A stretch of 36,332 nt of DNA. It comes from Chloroflexota bacterium (GTDB lineage: Bacteria > Chloroflexota > Dehalococcoidia > Lucifugimonadales > Lucifugimonadaceae). The translations under genes and the position numbers were made by a program. The stretch lies in contig JAQBUX010000005.1 of assembly GCA_027623795.1 (NCBI GenBank), forward strand, positions 1 through 36,332. Reading direction: 5' to 3'. The notes beneath the pieces are model-generated. The model ran no database searches and had not been told where the DNA came from. It worked only from the letters and a program-made list of their open reading frames with translations. Positions 25,752-34,998 of this stretch are shown here, one piece after another. Position 1 is the first letter of the stretch, and every line of letters begins with the position of its first letter.

Positions 25752-27110
25752 TCAGTCCGCCGTAACGCTTTCATGTGCGGTGTTGGCGTCTTGCACGTCC
25801 CGGCCGGGGTCTCCAGACTCCGACCACAGGCCACGCCACACGATGGCCGCGACAGCCGTTCCGCCGAGGCCGACCACGGAGTTGATCGCCAGCGCCGTGC
25901 GCACACCCAGCCACTCGGCGATCACGCCGCTTATCAGGAGACCCATCGGCAGTCCGTAAACGGCCAGCGACCGGACCCCCATCACGCGGCCGCGCAACTC
26001 GACCGGCGAGGCGTGTAGGAGCGTGGTGGACATGGAGATCATCGCCAGGCTTTGCGTCGTCCCGTACACGACCAGAGTGGCGAGCGCCGCCAGCCACCAC
26101 CCCATCAAGGCGAACGCGAGCATGCTGAAGTGCCACAGGACGATTCCGACGATCATCCGACGTGTCGGATGTACAGATTGCGTGTACGCGGCCAGCGCCA
26201 CCGATCCGATCAGCGCCCCGACACCCGGCGCCACCTGCATTACGGCGAGTCCGTTCGGTCCCTTGTCGTAGATCTCCCTGGCGACGACCGGCATGAGGCC
26301 GTTCACCGCGGGGAACAGGGTCAGATTCACGAGAAAAGCAAGTACAAGCGGTCCGAGGATGGCCTCGTCGTGCCGCATGTATGTAACGCCTTCACGCAGG
26401 TTGCGGAGCCAACCTGCGCCGTCTGATCTTGTTGTCTGTGACTGGAGCACGATGCCCATCGAAAGCAGGCTACTCCCGGCGTACAACAACACGACGCCGA
26501 CGTACGCCTCGCCGACGCCAAGCGCACCGAGAAGGCTGCCGGCGAGCAGCGCGCCGCTGATGCGCGAGATGTCCATCACAGACCGGCTGAGAGCGAGAGC
26601 GTTGGACAGGGACCGCGCAGGCATCACGTCCGCGATCAGGGCCTGCCGGACGACGTTGTCGAGGTTGCGGGCGATCCCGGTCAGGAAGGCGAAAACAAAC
26701 GCGTGCCACGGCTCAAGCACGCCAGTCAGAGCGAAGAACGTGAACCCCAGCGCTATGACGGAGAGGACGGCGCGGTCGACGATCAATAGTCGTCGCCGGT
26801 TGAACCGGTCGGTGAGCGCGCCGTAGATAGGCCCGAATAGTGTTCCGCCGAACCGAAGAGTGCCGATCAGGCCGACGAGGGCCGGTGAGTTGGTGGCGTT
26901 CAGGATGTACCAGCCGAGGACCAGCGTCTCCATCTCGAACGCCCAGATCGTCAGCCCGTCCGCCGGCCACTGGAACCGGAAGCTTCGGACCTGGAAGGCG
27001 TCGAAGATCCCACCTCGTCGCGGTGGAGCGCCGACCGGCGAAACCGATACGACCCTCTGTGGTCCGGTCGCTTTCGATTCGTCTATCGGTTCTCGCTGTG
27101 GTTCGCTCAT
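25752..27110 (-). CDS. MFS transporter (drug/siderophore exporter type)
   Basis: 452-residue, 12-TM major facilitator. After a polar N-terminus of about 35 residues come the paired six-helix halves: FQWPADGLTIWAFEMETLVL (start of helix 1), motif A in loop 2-3 as GALTDRFNRRRLLIVDRAV, and RSLSNALALSRSVMDISRIS in helix 4-5, which is typical of the MFS_3/enterobactin-exporter-like group. The C-terminal half shows LAVYGLPMGLLISGVIAEWL. Efflux of small molecules is expected; substrate unknown. It lies 87 nt downstream of the membrane alpha/beta hydrolase gene's 3' end on the same strand, so co-transcription is possible but not shown. Confidence 0.92.
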   Translation of the reverse strand: MSEPQREPIDESKATGPQRVVSVSPVGAPPRRGGIFDAFQVRSFRFQWPADGLTIWAFEMETLVLGWYILNATNSPALVGLIGTLRFGGTLFGPIYGALTDRFNRRRLLIVDRAVLSVIALGFTFFALTGVLEPWHAFVFAFLTGIARNLDNVVRQALIADVMPARSLSNALALSRSVMDISRISGALLAGSLLGALGVGEAYVGVVLLYAGSSLLSMGIVLQSQTTRSDGAGWLRNLREGVTYMRHDEAILGPLVLAFLVNLTLFPAVNGLMPVVAREIYDKGPNGLAVMQVAPGVGALIGSVALAAYTQSVHPTRRMIVGIVLWHFSMLAFALMGWWLAALATLVVYGTTQSLAMISMSTTLLHASPVELRGRVMGVRSLAVYGLPMGLLISGVIAEWLGVRTALAINSVVGLGGTAVAAIVWRGLWSESGDPGRDVQDANTAHESVTAD

Positions 27111-27197
27111 GTGGGTAGCAAGACTACCCGGAATCTCCCCCTCTCGGCCGCTTGATTAATGAAGGCCACATGTGCGTACGCAATTTCCCGCGACCGG

Positions 27198-28805
27198 CTA
27201 CGCGTTTTCAGGCCATTCCGCTGGTTCGCCCGGAGGGTTGCGGCGCCTTCGCATATAGAGCGCCCAGAAGATGGTGATGTACACGACCGCAAGCTCTATC
27301 GCCCAGGGACCCGCCGCCATAGCCCAAATCCATACACCGTCGACCAGGGATTCTGACAGCCAGACCCACCCCCCGACGAATCCGATCGTTGCGATCACCA
27401 TGAGGCCCGCCGTGAGGAGACGGCCGATCCATAAGGCCGCAAGCAGTAGGGCCAGTTCCAACGCCCACGGTCCGTTGCCGAACGAATCAAGGAATCCCTC
27501 TTCCGGTGAACTCCTCGCATACCAGATACCGATCGCGAAACCGAACAGCACGATCGGGATCAGGGTCCGAAGGAAGGCGTTGAATACCTGCCTTTTCCTC
27601 GATGAGGTCCGGGCATGGTGGCGATCCGACAGATCTCCTTCCTGATTTGTCGACGCCAAAGTGCCTCGGTCCGGGCGATACTCCTCCCCGCCGTTGATGG
27701 CGCGGATGACGCGCGGCACGACAGTTGTCCGATTTTGGAAGTAGCTGGTGTGGTCTTTGAACGGGATGTCCGTGTTGGTTACGCGAACTTCGTGGTACTG
27801 CTCCGCCGACGCTCCCGAACGCGCCCGGATCTCGGGGGTCAATCCGCCCGCCGGCACAAGGTCCATACGGGCGTAGATATCGACCCACTCGAACAGATCG
27901 CTATCGGTGCCGACGCCCGCGAGGGAGCCCGTCACATCAGGGTCCAGTGGCTGGCAAAAATGGGTCTTGCCGTACGTCTCGGACCGCCGGGCGACGGCGA
28001 ACACCTGGTTTATCCCGCTCCCGATGGTGACGAGCGTGATTTTCTTGCGCCGGCCTTTTTCTTGTGCGCGCCTGATCGCATCTGACACGGCGCCACCGCC
28101 GCGCAGGGCGTCGTAGGCCACGACACACCCCATGGAGTGCGCGACGATCGTCAGGTCTTCGATCGGGGAATACTCGTCCTCAATGAAGTCGATCACGATC
28201 CGTTCAATAATCCCGCGCGCGCTCGCCGCCCACATTCCGTGGGTCGTGTACCTGTAAACGTCCCCGAGGACGCGACTCAGGAACGGATCAAACGGGTGGA
28301 GGATGTGAATCGGAACCTTTTGCAGGTAAACGAGGCCGAGGCCCGTCGCTATAAGGAACGGGCTGACAACAAGCAGAAGAATCGCCAGGAGCACGATCTG
28401 CAGCCGCGTACTCCAGCTCGAGATGAACTCGGACCACATCTGTACACCCAGTTGGACAGGGCCGGGGGCGAGCTCAGGCGTTCTGCTATCCGGTTGTCGC
28501 AACAGACTCAACAGGTAGCGCGCCTGGCGCGGAATCGCCCGGGCAGTCCAGAGGAATACGGCCTGCGCTGACGGAGGCGTAAACGCGTCCGCCCACAACG
28601 CTTCTTTAAGCGTCCAGGTCGTCAGATTCCCGCCGTCACCCTCGAAGCGAAGGGTCGCGGTCGACACCGGCCCCGAGATGTCCATTTCCCGCCCGATCAG
28701 ATGACCGGAAGGCGCCGTCTCCTCGAACGTGAGGGCAAGCGACTCTGAGACCTCCGCAAGCGTCTCACCCTTGCGTTGCCGTCCGATCCCGTGCACCACG
28801 ACCAC
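27198..28805 (-). CDS. Membrane-embedded alpha/beta hydrolase (lipase-like)
   Basis: 535 residues from the GTG at 28805. The product opens directly on strand beta-1 (MVVVHGIGRQRKGETLAEVS), with the oxyanion-region HG, and later shows the nucleophile elbow TIVAHSMGCVVAYDAL (about 221-236), a classic G/A-x-S-x-G lipase site. Four hydrophobic stretches are visible: IVLLAILLLVVSPFLIATGL between strand 1 and the nucleophile, then LIPIVLFGFAIGIWYA, LELALLLAALWIGRLLTAGL and WAIELAVVYITIFWALYM near the C-terminus. The N-terminus looks short: the frame stays open upstream through ITLRPGHHG with GGGAGG 9 nt before an ATA codon, and an ATG is one base out of frame. An N-terminal indel or a rare start is possible. 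Lipid or ester hydrolysis at the membrane is inferred. Confidence 0.75.
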   Translation of the reverse strand: MVVVHGIGRQRKGETLAEVSESLALTFEETAPSGHLIGREMDISGPVSTATLRFEGDGGNLTTWTLKEALWADAFTPPSAQAVFLWTARAIPRQARYLLSLLRQPDSRTPELAPGPVQLGVQMWSEFISSWSTRLQIVLLAILLLVVSPFLIATGLGLVYLQKVPIHILHPFDPFLSRVLGDVYRYTTHGMWAASARGIIERIVIDFIEDEYSPIEDLTIVAHSMGCVVAYDALRGGGAVSDAIRRAQEKGRRKKITLVTIGSGINQVFAVARRSETYGKTHFCQPLDPDVTGSLAGVGTDSDLFEWVDIYARMDLVPAGGLTPEIRARSGASAEQYHEVRVTNTDIPFKDHTSYFQNRTTVVPRVIRAINGGEEYRPDRGTLASTNQEGDLSDRHHARTSSRKRQVFNAFLRTLIPIVLFGFAIGIWYARSSPEEGFLDSFGNGPWALELALLLAALWIGRLLTAGLMVIATIGFVGGWVWLSESLVDGVWIWAMAAGPWAIELAVVYITIFWALYMRRRRNPPGEPAEWPENA

Positions 28806-28912
28806 GCCGTGGTGTCCTGGTCGTAGCGTTATCTGCCCATTCCTCCCGCGCGCGGCTCTCGCCGGCGCCGCTCAGGATTGCTGTCGGCGCCTTTCCAACG
28901 GTCATGCAGGCT

Positions 28913-30643
28913 CTAGCGAGGGATGATATCCAGCTCTACGTAGCTTTCATGTTGAGGGTCGTGAAACACGGTGTTCGTAGCGACCGCGATCTCGTCACTA
29001 TCGGACCACAAACCTGTGTTCAGGTTGCGAGCGAACCGCGGGAAGTTCGATGACGAAATCTCCAGCCGGATGCGGTGTCCTCTCTTGAACACATTGCTCG
29101 TGGCCACAAGATCGATATCGAATCGCTTGGGGAGGTTGGGATCTACGTGGTGGGGACGCTTGCGAGAGTCCTGGTAGCGTGCGCGAACGATTCCGTCCGT
29201 CAAGTTGACGGCGCAACCACAGGGGCGGACATCCAGCAGCATGCCGGTAAAGTCGGTATCTGAGGACGAAGTCGACGCCCATAGCGACACCGTGACGGGG
29301 CCGGTGACCTCCAGGTCACTATCTAGCTCCTCCGTCGAGTAAACGAGGATGTCCGCCCGCTCCTCCTTTTCCGCGTGGTTCGATGGGCCATCGGGAAGCG
29401 GTCCGCCGCCGCAGCATAACGGTCCGCCCTGCGTCGGTACCGGCGCCTGTGGGTCGTACAGGTAAACGTCCGGCCGCTCGTTCTCGGTCGGCAGATCTGT
29501 CGACAGCACGCCGTGCTCGCTTGGTGAGTGCGCCCGACCCTGGCTGTGGAGGTAGTAACGGGTCCGTTCCGCCCGAGCGAGAGGCCACTCGTTCTCGTCG
29601 CGCCAGACGTTCTCGCCCATTACGAAAATCTTGACCGGCGGCTCGGACGTGATCCCGTTTTCTTCGCCCTTCAACCAGTGGTCGTACCACCGCAGGGTGA
29701 GCTCGTCCAGGTTGACGCCGGACGCCGTCGCTCGGTGTGTGAAATCAGCTTCCCCGACCTGACTCTGACCGATCGTGCTGTGGCTCCACGGCCCGATGAT
29801 CAGTTTCTGGCCGTCCCGCGCCTCATCGGTTCCGCCGTTCGCCTTCATGTTGACGTAGTTCCGGATCGTCCCCATCAGGAAGATGTCGTACCAGCCGCCG
29901 AGGCTGTACGCCGGCGTTTCGATGTCGTGGTGCTTGCCTTCGATACGGATGCTGGACCAGAAACCGTCGTCTGACGGGTGGTTCAACCAGTCAAAGAAGT
30001 AAGGGGACGTCTGAGGATTCATGAAAGCTTGTTGATTGAGAGGTAGCGTCCAGAACGCCTCCTGGATGTTGTCGACAGATCCGGCGAGTTCGGCCACGCG
30101 CTCGTCGCTCAACTCGAGATCATCGCCCAGGTGCTTCGCGTTCGCCGCCGCAAGTCTTATTCCCCACGACACGTTGAACCCGAGCTCAAAGACCCCGCCC
30201 TGATACGTCCAACCCTCGTGGTAGTCAGACGCCGTGACGCGCGGGAAGATCGCCGTGAGGTGTGGCGGCTTAGCTGAGGCGGCAAGCCATTGGGTCGCGC
30301 CGACGTATGACGAGCCGACCATACCGACCTTGCCATCGCACCACGGCTGCGAAGCGATCCACTCGATCGTCTCAAACCCGTCATCGGCCTCATTTTGGAA
30401 CGTGTCGAACTCACCCTCTGACCGGAATCTCCCCCGAACGTCCTGGAGCACAACCGCGTATCCGCGCTCTACGGCCATCAGGATGTTCAAACCTGGCGCG
30501 GCGCGCTTGTCGTACGGCGTGCGCTGGAGGATCACCGGATGGGCGCCGACGTCCCCCGGTTGGTAGATATCGGCGTACAACGTGACCCCGTCCCGCATCT
30601 TGATGGCGACATCAAGATCGATGATGGCCGCTGAGATGACCAT
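28913..30643 (-). CDS. CocE/NonD family hydrolase
   Basis: 576-residue hydrolase of the X-Pro dipeptidyl-peptidase (S15) / cocaine esterase family, acting on acyl-peptide or ester bonds; natural substrate unknown. The N-terminal alpha/beta hydrolase domain shows VAIKMRDGVTLYADIYQP, VVLQDVRGRFRSEGEFDTFQ, and the nucleophile elbow VGMVGSSYVGATQWLAA (G-x-S-Y-x-G). The C-terminal jelly-roll domain includes LEVTGPVTVSLWASTSSSDTDF and RIRLEISSSNFPRFARNLNTG, both family hallmarks. No signal peptide, so cytoplasmic. GGGAG lies at good spacing before the ATG. Single gene, with a further small alpha/beta hydrolase upstream on the same strand. Confidence 0.95.
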   Translation of the reverse strand: MVISAAIIDLDVAIKMRDGVTLYADIYQPGDVGAHPVILQRTPYDKRAAPGLNILMAVERGYAVVLQDVRGRFRSEGEFDTFQNEADDGFETIEWIASQPWCDGKVGMVGSSYVGATQWLAASAKPPHLTAIFPRVTASDYHEGWTYQGGVFELGFNVSWGIRLAAANAKHLGDDLELSDERVAELAGSVDNIQEAFWTLPLNQQAFMNPQTSPYFFDWLNHPSDDGFWSSIRIEGKHHDIETPAYSLGGWYDIFLMGTIRNYVNMKANGGTDEARDGQKLIIGPWSHSTIGQSQVGEADFTHRATASGVNLDELTLRWYDHWLKGEENGITSEPPVKIFVMGENVWRDENEWPLARAERTRYYLHSQGRAHSPSEHGVLSTDLPTENERPDVYLYDPQAPVPTQGGPLCCGGGPLPDGPSNHAEKEERADILVYSTEELDSDLEVTGPVTVSLWASTSSSDTDFTGMLLDVRPCGCAVNLTDGIVRARYQDSRKRPHHVDPNLPKRFDIDLVATSNVFKRGHRIRLEISSSNFPRFARNLNTGLWSDSDEIAVATNTVFHDPQHESYVELDIIPR

Positions 30644-30893
30644 TCCGCTGGCTCCCTGGATTGGGTTTGGGGGTTGGCGATTGTTTTCGAAATGTTCCGC
30701 TTGTCCGCAATCAATGCCGACCTAAGGGCGGGTGCGATGCGCTATCGGTTCTTGTTACATACAGGATGGCGAAAGTTAGCCTAGACGGACCCCGGGGGCA
30801 ACCGTCACGGATGATTCAACCGTGACGTCTTCAGCCTGTCACATGCACAGGCAACCGTGTATGGGTTCTCCACAGCAGGTGGTCGAAAAGCCT

Positions 30894-31484
30894 CTACACC
30901 TCGAACTCAACCGGACCCTGGTCCGGCGGGTGTTTTACGAACCACCTGATCGCTGTCTCGAGCGCGTCAGGCGCCTCGACGGCCGGGTCGTCACCGCAAT
31001 CCTCTAGTTCGTACAGCCGCGAGCCGGGCAGACGGTTCATCAGGGTTACGGCGTCCTCGTGTGTCAGCCGCTCCGCCTGCCGTCCGCGGAGGATGAGCGT
31101 CGGGACGCCGGGAATGTCGGATTCCGGGTGGGGCAGGTTCGCGTCTACAAGCGCGAGCGCGCCGACCTTTCGCAATCGGGTCGATACGAACGCGGCCCGG
31201 CAAGACTGGCCATACCCGATCACGAGCGCATCCGGACCCGCCTCATCGAGCGCCGCCGCCGTCCAGTCACCCCCGCGGCGGTCACCGGGGAGCGGGACCA
31301 ACTCGACCAGATAATCACCGGCAAGTTTTGCTGCGAGCGCGCGCAGCGGTCCTGGATCAACGTTCGCAGGTCCAAGAATTACTATTGGCCGGGCGCCATG
31401 TTCGCCCCACGACTCGTAGGGCAGGGTCGCCCCGTCGCTCAGCTGGAGGGTCGCGTTCACAGCGTTCAGATTCGCCATCGCCAC
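30894..31484 (-). CDS. Small alpha/beta hydrolase-fold protein, probably degenerate
   Basis: 196 residues, GTG start (ATG two codons later also possible; no good SD). The fold pattern is visible: LSDGATLPYESWGEHGARPI, strand 3 RPIVILGPANVD, the nucleophile-strand segment DALVIGYGQSCRAAFVSTRL, strand 7 GVPTLILRGRQAERL and the late loop LEDCGDDPAVEAPDALETAI. The active site looks eroded: the elbow reads G-Q-S-C-R instead of G-x-S-x-G, and the late loop that normally supplies the catalytic His (GCGHxP) reads CGDDP. It is shorter than usual (about 250-280 aa), with a reduced cap. It may be a non-catalytic binding protein. It lies 250 nt upstream of the CocE gene on the same strand. Confidence 0.7.
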   Translation of the reverse strand: MAMANLNAVNATLQLSDGATLPYESWGEHGARPIVILGPANVDPGPLRALAAKLAGDYLVELVPLPGDRRGGDWTAAALDEAGPDALVIGYGQSCRAAFVSTRLRKVGALALVDANLPHPESDIPGVPTLILRGRQAERLTHEDAVTLMNRLPGSRLYELEDCGDDPAVEAPDALETAIRWFVKHPPDQGPVEFEV

Positions 31485-31620
31485 CAGTTATTCATGAGTC
31501 ACGCCACCTCCGGCCCCGTTTCGCAGCCCGAGACCGGTTCGCCATATCAACGATTCACGATGTCCTTCATCGTACCCTGATCGATGTCCGCAGGGGACCG
31601 GCGCGGCCAACGCCTCGGCG

Positions 31621-31627
31621 GTACAAT
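31621..31627 (+). promoter_or_regulatory. Possible -10 box (TACAAT) for the TPP enzyme gene
   Basis: GTACAAT stands out in a GC-rich spacer about 120 nt upstream of the TPP enzyme start, but no -35 box is present at the right distance. No thi-box signature of a TPP riboswitch was seen in this 264-bp spacer. Confidence 0.25.
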
Positions 31628-31748
31628 GCGCCAGCCTGGCGGGACCGGCCAATCGCCGGTGCGCGCATCAAGATGCGACTGACGCACTGCGAACCCCGGG
31701 CGCACAAATATGCTCGCGTGACAAGTAACGACGGAGGAACGTCCAGAG

Positions 31749-33404
31749 ATGAATGGCTTCGATTTTGTTGCACAGTGCTTGAAACAAGAAGGCGTCGAAT
31801 GGATGGCGTGCTTCCCGGCAAACCCGCTTATCGAGGCGGTCGCGAAAGCCGGCATCAAGCCGATCGTATTTCGCCAGGAGCGTGGCGGAATCCAGGCGGC
31901 GGATGGGTTTAGCAGGCAGATGGCCTCGAAGGGCAAGATCGGCGTGTTCGCCTCCCAGGGCGGTCCCGGGGTTGAGAACGCGTTCGGCGGCATCGCCCAG
32001 GCATGGGGTGACGCCGTTCCGCTCGTGTACCTCCCCGGCGGGCACGGCACGATGCGCGATGACATCGATCCCGGGTTCTCCGCGCCGCAGAACTACGAGC
32101 ACATCACGAAGGTAGCGCTCACCGTCAACCGCATCGAGCGAACCTCGCAGCAGGTCCGACGGGTTTTTCACGCCGCCCGAAATGGCAGGCCGGGACCGGC
32201 GCTTCTTGAGCTGCACGGCGACATCCTGTCGCAGGAAGTGCCTGCGGAGTGGGCGACCTACAAGCCGACATCTACCATCAAGACGGCGCCGAACGTGTCC
32301 GACGTAAAGGACGCAGTCAAACAGCTTCTCGCGGCGTCCAACCCGGCCATATGGGCCGGCCAGGGCGTGCTCTACGCCGGCGCCACAGCTGAGCTGATGG
32401 AACTCGCGGAGCTCACGCAAATCCCGGTTATGACGACGATGCAGGCCAAGAGCGCGTTCCCGGACAGCCATCCGCTTGCACTCGGCTCGGCAAACCGGAC
32501 TGCGCCCAAGCCCGTCTGGAAGTGGCTCGGAGACTCCGACACCCTGCTAGCTATCGGTTCCGGCCTCACCCGTACCAACTACGGTATCGAAATCCCGAAC
32601 GGCAAATTCCTGATCCACTCCACCGTGTCCGCCGAGGACATAAACAAGGACTACGCGGTCGACATCGGAATCGTTGGCGACGCGAAGCTGGTCCTGCAGG
32701 CGATGATCGAAGAGGTCAAAGCCTCGATCGGCGAAAACGGTCGCCGCGGCGATAGCGCAACCGCCGATCGCGTCGCGACGGTGCGCGCCGAGTGGGTCGC
32801 CGAATGGGCGCCGCACCTGGCGACCAACGGATCGCCGATGAACCCATACCGGGTGGTCGCTGAGATCAACAAGGTCGTGGATCACGCCAACACGGTGGCG
32901 ACCCACGACGCCGGGCACCCGCGGGACGAGGTTATGCCGTTTTACACGGCGACCGTGCCGCATGGCTACATCGGTTGGGGCAAGACGACCCACCTCGGGT
33001 ACGGCATTCCTCTCATGATCGGCGCTAAGATCGCCGATCCGTCCAAGTTCTGCATGAACATCATGGGCGACGCCGCGTTCGGCATGTCTGGCCTGGATAT
33101 CGAGACCGCTGTCAGGTCCGGCAACCCGATCACGACCGTCGTGTTGAATAACGGCACGATGGGCGGATACAACCACCACCAGCCGACCGCGATGGAGACG
33201 TTCGGGGCCGGCAACCAGGGTGGAGATTACGCCAAGATCGCAGAGGGCCTTGGGGCGGTTGGCATTAAGGTCGAGAAGCCCGAGGAGGTTGGCCCGGCCA
33301 TCAAGAGGGCGCAACAGCTCAACAGCGAAGGCACCTGTGTGCTGATCGAGACGAAGACCATCCAGCAGATGGAGTTCTCGCAGTACCCGGACCTGCTCAA
33401 GTAG
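31749..33404 (+). CDS. Thiamine pyrophosphate-dependent enzyme (acetolactate synthase-like)
   Basis: 551-residue three-domain TPP enzyme of the decarboxylase/acetolactate synthase superfamily. The N-terminal Pyr domain has the catalytic Glu in VFRQERGGIQAADGFSR (about 41-57) and FASQGGPGVENAFGGIAQAW. A middle Rossmann-like domain follows (NPAIWAGQGVLYAGATAELM). The C-terminal PP domain holds the cofactor motif GDAAFGMSGLDIETAVRSGN ending VVLNN (GDx...NN, Mg/TPP binding). The first Gly after GD is Ala, tolerated in the family. It is not closely like IlvB, and no small subunit is adjacent, so another 2-keto acid decarboxylase, or benzoylformate-type or oxalyl-CoA-type activity, is possible. GGAGGA lies 11 nt before the ATG. 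A bidirectional terminator follows. Confidence 0.9.
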   Translation: MNGFDFVAQCLKQEGVEWMACFPANPLIEAVAKAGIKPIVFRQERGGIQAADGFSRQMASKGKIGVFASQGGPGVENAFGGIAQAWGDAVPLVYLPGGHGTMRDDIDPGFSAPQNYEHITKVALTVNRIERTSQQVRRVFHAARNGRPGPALLELHGDILSQEVPAEWATYKPTSTIKTAPNVSDVKDAVKQLLAASNPAIWAGQGVLYAGATAELMELAELTQIPVMTTMQAKSAFPDSHPLALGSANRTAPKPVWKWLGDSDTLLAIGSGLTRTNYGIEIPNGKFLIHSTVSAEDINKDYAVDIGIVGDAKLVLQAMIEEVKASIGENGRRGDSATADRVATVRAEWVAEWAPHLATNGSPMNPYRVVAEINKVVDHANTVATHDAGHPRDEVMPFYTATVPHGYIGWGKTTHLGYGIPLMIGAKIADPSKFCMNIMGDAAFGMSGLDIETAVRSGNPITTVVLNNGTMGGYNHHQPTAMETFGAGNQGGDYAKIAEGLGAVGIKVEKPEEVGPAIKRAQQLNSEGTCVLIETKTIQQMEFSQYPDLLK

Positions 33405-33434
33405 GCGCCGCTCGCTGAACGGGTAACGACTACA

Positions 33435-33468
33435 AAGGGGCGCTCCGATGGATATCGGGACGCCCCTT
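33435..33468. terminator. Bidirectional hairpin between TPP enzyme and zwf
   Basis: AAGGGGCG / CGCCCCTT (8 bp), one mismatch, then TCCGAT / ATCGGG pairing around a GGAT loop. Lies between convergent 3' ends; flanked by A-rich (plus upstream) and TTCTC sequence, so T-runs are short. Confidence 0.7.
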
Positions 33469-33534
33469 CTCGCGTTCCGGCCCACGCCGAATTACCCGGT
33501 GCGGGTCTGCCGTTCCGATTTCCGACACTGCTGC

Positions 33535-34998
33535 TCAGCCCGGCAGCCAGCGCCGACCTTCGCGGGCAAGCATGGCGTCCGATTCCGCCGGGCCATGCGA
33601 GCCGACGCGGTACAACGCGGGCGGGGGCGCGTCCTCCGACTCCCAGTACTCCAACAGCGGGTCTACCACAGCCCATGCGGCGTGGATGTTATCTGAGCGC
33701 GTGAAGAGCGAGGCGTCGCCGCGAAGCACGTCGTCGAGCAGTTGTATGTACGCGTCCGGGATGGCTTCGCCTTCAAACGTGTCGTCGTAGTGGAATTGCA
33801 TGTCCACCGGGCGTGTCGCAGTACCGCCGCCCGGGACTTTCGTCATAAAGCGAAGGTGCATCCCCTCGTCAGGTTGAAGACGTAGCGCCAGCCTGTTTGG
33901 CTCAACGACCGCAGACTCGGCGTCCTGATCCGCGCGCATGAGCAGATGTGGCGGCTCCCGAAATTGAATAACCACATCGGTCGATTTGGCGGATAACGCC
34001 TTGCCACTCCTCAGAAAGAACGGAACGCCTTGCCATCGCCAGTTGTCGATCCGGAGGGTCATCGCTGCGTAGGTCGGAGTCGTCGAGCCGGGCGCCACTC
34101 CCGGCAGGGCCGTGTATCCCTCGTACTGGGCGCGCACGGCGTGCTCGGTATCGGGGTTGCGCACGGCCTGAAGTACCTTGACCTTCTCGTTGCGCAGAGC
34201 GTCCGCCTCCATCGAGATCGGCGGCTCCATAGCGACCATCGCCAGCACCTGTAGCAGATGGTTCTGAAACATGTCCCGCACCACGCCCGTCTGGTCGTAG
34301 AAATCGACCCGACCCTCGACTCCGACAGACTCCAGCGCCGAGATCTGCACGCTTTCGACGTAGTTACGGTTCCAGACCGGCTCGAAGATCGAGTTCAGGA
34401 ACCGGAAATAGAGCAGGTTCTGGACCGTTTCTTTGCCCACGTAGTGGTCGATCCGGTAGACCTGCTGCTCGTCGAATACGCCCTGCACGGCGTGATCCAG
34501 CACGTCCGCGGAGACACCGTCGTGGCCAAACGGCTTCTCGATCACGACCCGCCGCCAGTTGCCTCCGGTTTCTTCCGACATTCCCGCCGCGCCGAGTTCG
34601 TTGACACAGCGTTCGTAGAGGTTTGGCGCCACCGACAGGTAGTACACCCTGCCGGATGTCCCCGACCCCTCAAAAACCTTCAGGTGGGCGTCCAGCGTCC
34701 GGTAGTCGTCCGTTTTCGTGAGGTCGCCCGATATGTAGGTAATTCGCTGGGCGAACTCGTCCCACTCGTCCTGGTGGCCGTCCATCCCGCCGATAGACAC
34801 CACACCGTCCCGTAGCACTTCACGGACCTCTTCGATGGACCGATCACGGCGCGCGAACCCGACGACGCGCGTGGATGAAGGTAGTCGACCGCGACACGCC
34901 AGGTTGAACAGCGCCGGCAGCAGCTTGCGTGCCGAAAGGTCGCCGGTGATCCCGAAGATCACGATCGTCGTTGTGTCAACGCCCTGTGTACCGCTCAT
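33535..34998 (-). CDS. zwf: Glucose-6-phosphate dehydrogenase
   Basis: 487-residue first enzyme of the oxidative pentose phosphate pathway, oxidising glucose 6-phosphate to 6-phosphogluconolactone with NADP. Seen: coenzyme motif IVIFGITGDLSARKLLPALF (GxxGDLxxRKL), the family signature RIDHYVGKETVQNLLYFRFL with the substrate Lys and catalytic-region Asp-His, and MFQNHLLQVLAMVAMEPP. C-terminal PDAYIQLLDDVLRGDASLFTRSDNIHAAW is typical. Length normal. The ATG overlaps the gnd stop by 4 nt (ATGA), so the two are translationally coupled, with gnd first. No 6-phosphogluconolactonase gene lies in the window. Confidence 0.97.
   Translation of the reverse strand: MSGTQGVDTTTIVIFGITGDLSARKLLPALFNLACRGRLPSSTRVVGFARRDRSIEEVREVLRDGVVSIGGMDGHQDEWDEFAQRITYISGDLTKTDDYRTLDAHLKVFEGSGTSGRVYYLSVAPNLYERCVNELGAAGMSEETGGNWRRVVIEKPFGHDGVSADVLDHAVQGVFDEQQVYRIDHYVGKETVQNLLYFRFLNSIFEPVWNRNYVESVQISALESVGVEGRVDFYDQTGVVRDMFQNHLLQVLAMVAMEPPISMEADALRNEKVKVLQAVRNPDTEHAVRAQYEGYTALPGVAPGSTTPTYAAMTLRIDNWRWQGVPFFLRSGKALSAKSTDVVIQFREPPHLLMRADQDAESAVVEPNRLALRLQPDEGMHLRFMTKVPGGGTATRPVDMQFHYDDTFEGEAIPDAYIQLLDDVLRGDASLFTRSDNIHAAWAVVDPLLEYWESEDAPPPALYRVGSHGPAESDAMLAREGRRWLPG

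Noticed and set aside
31485-31748. TPP riboswitch upstream of the TPP-dependent enzyme
   Set aside because: No thi-box (CTGAGA-type) or paired-arm pattern seen; the enzyme uses but does not make the cofactor.
32547-33485. 312-aa minus-strand ORF
   Set aside because: Antisense shadow of the TPP enzyme gene; runs through the terminator hairpin.
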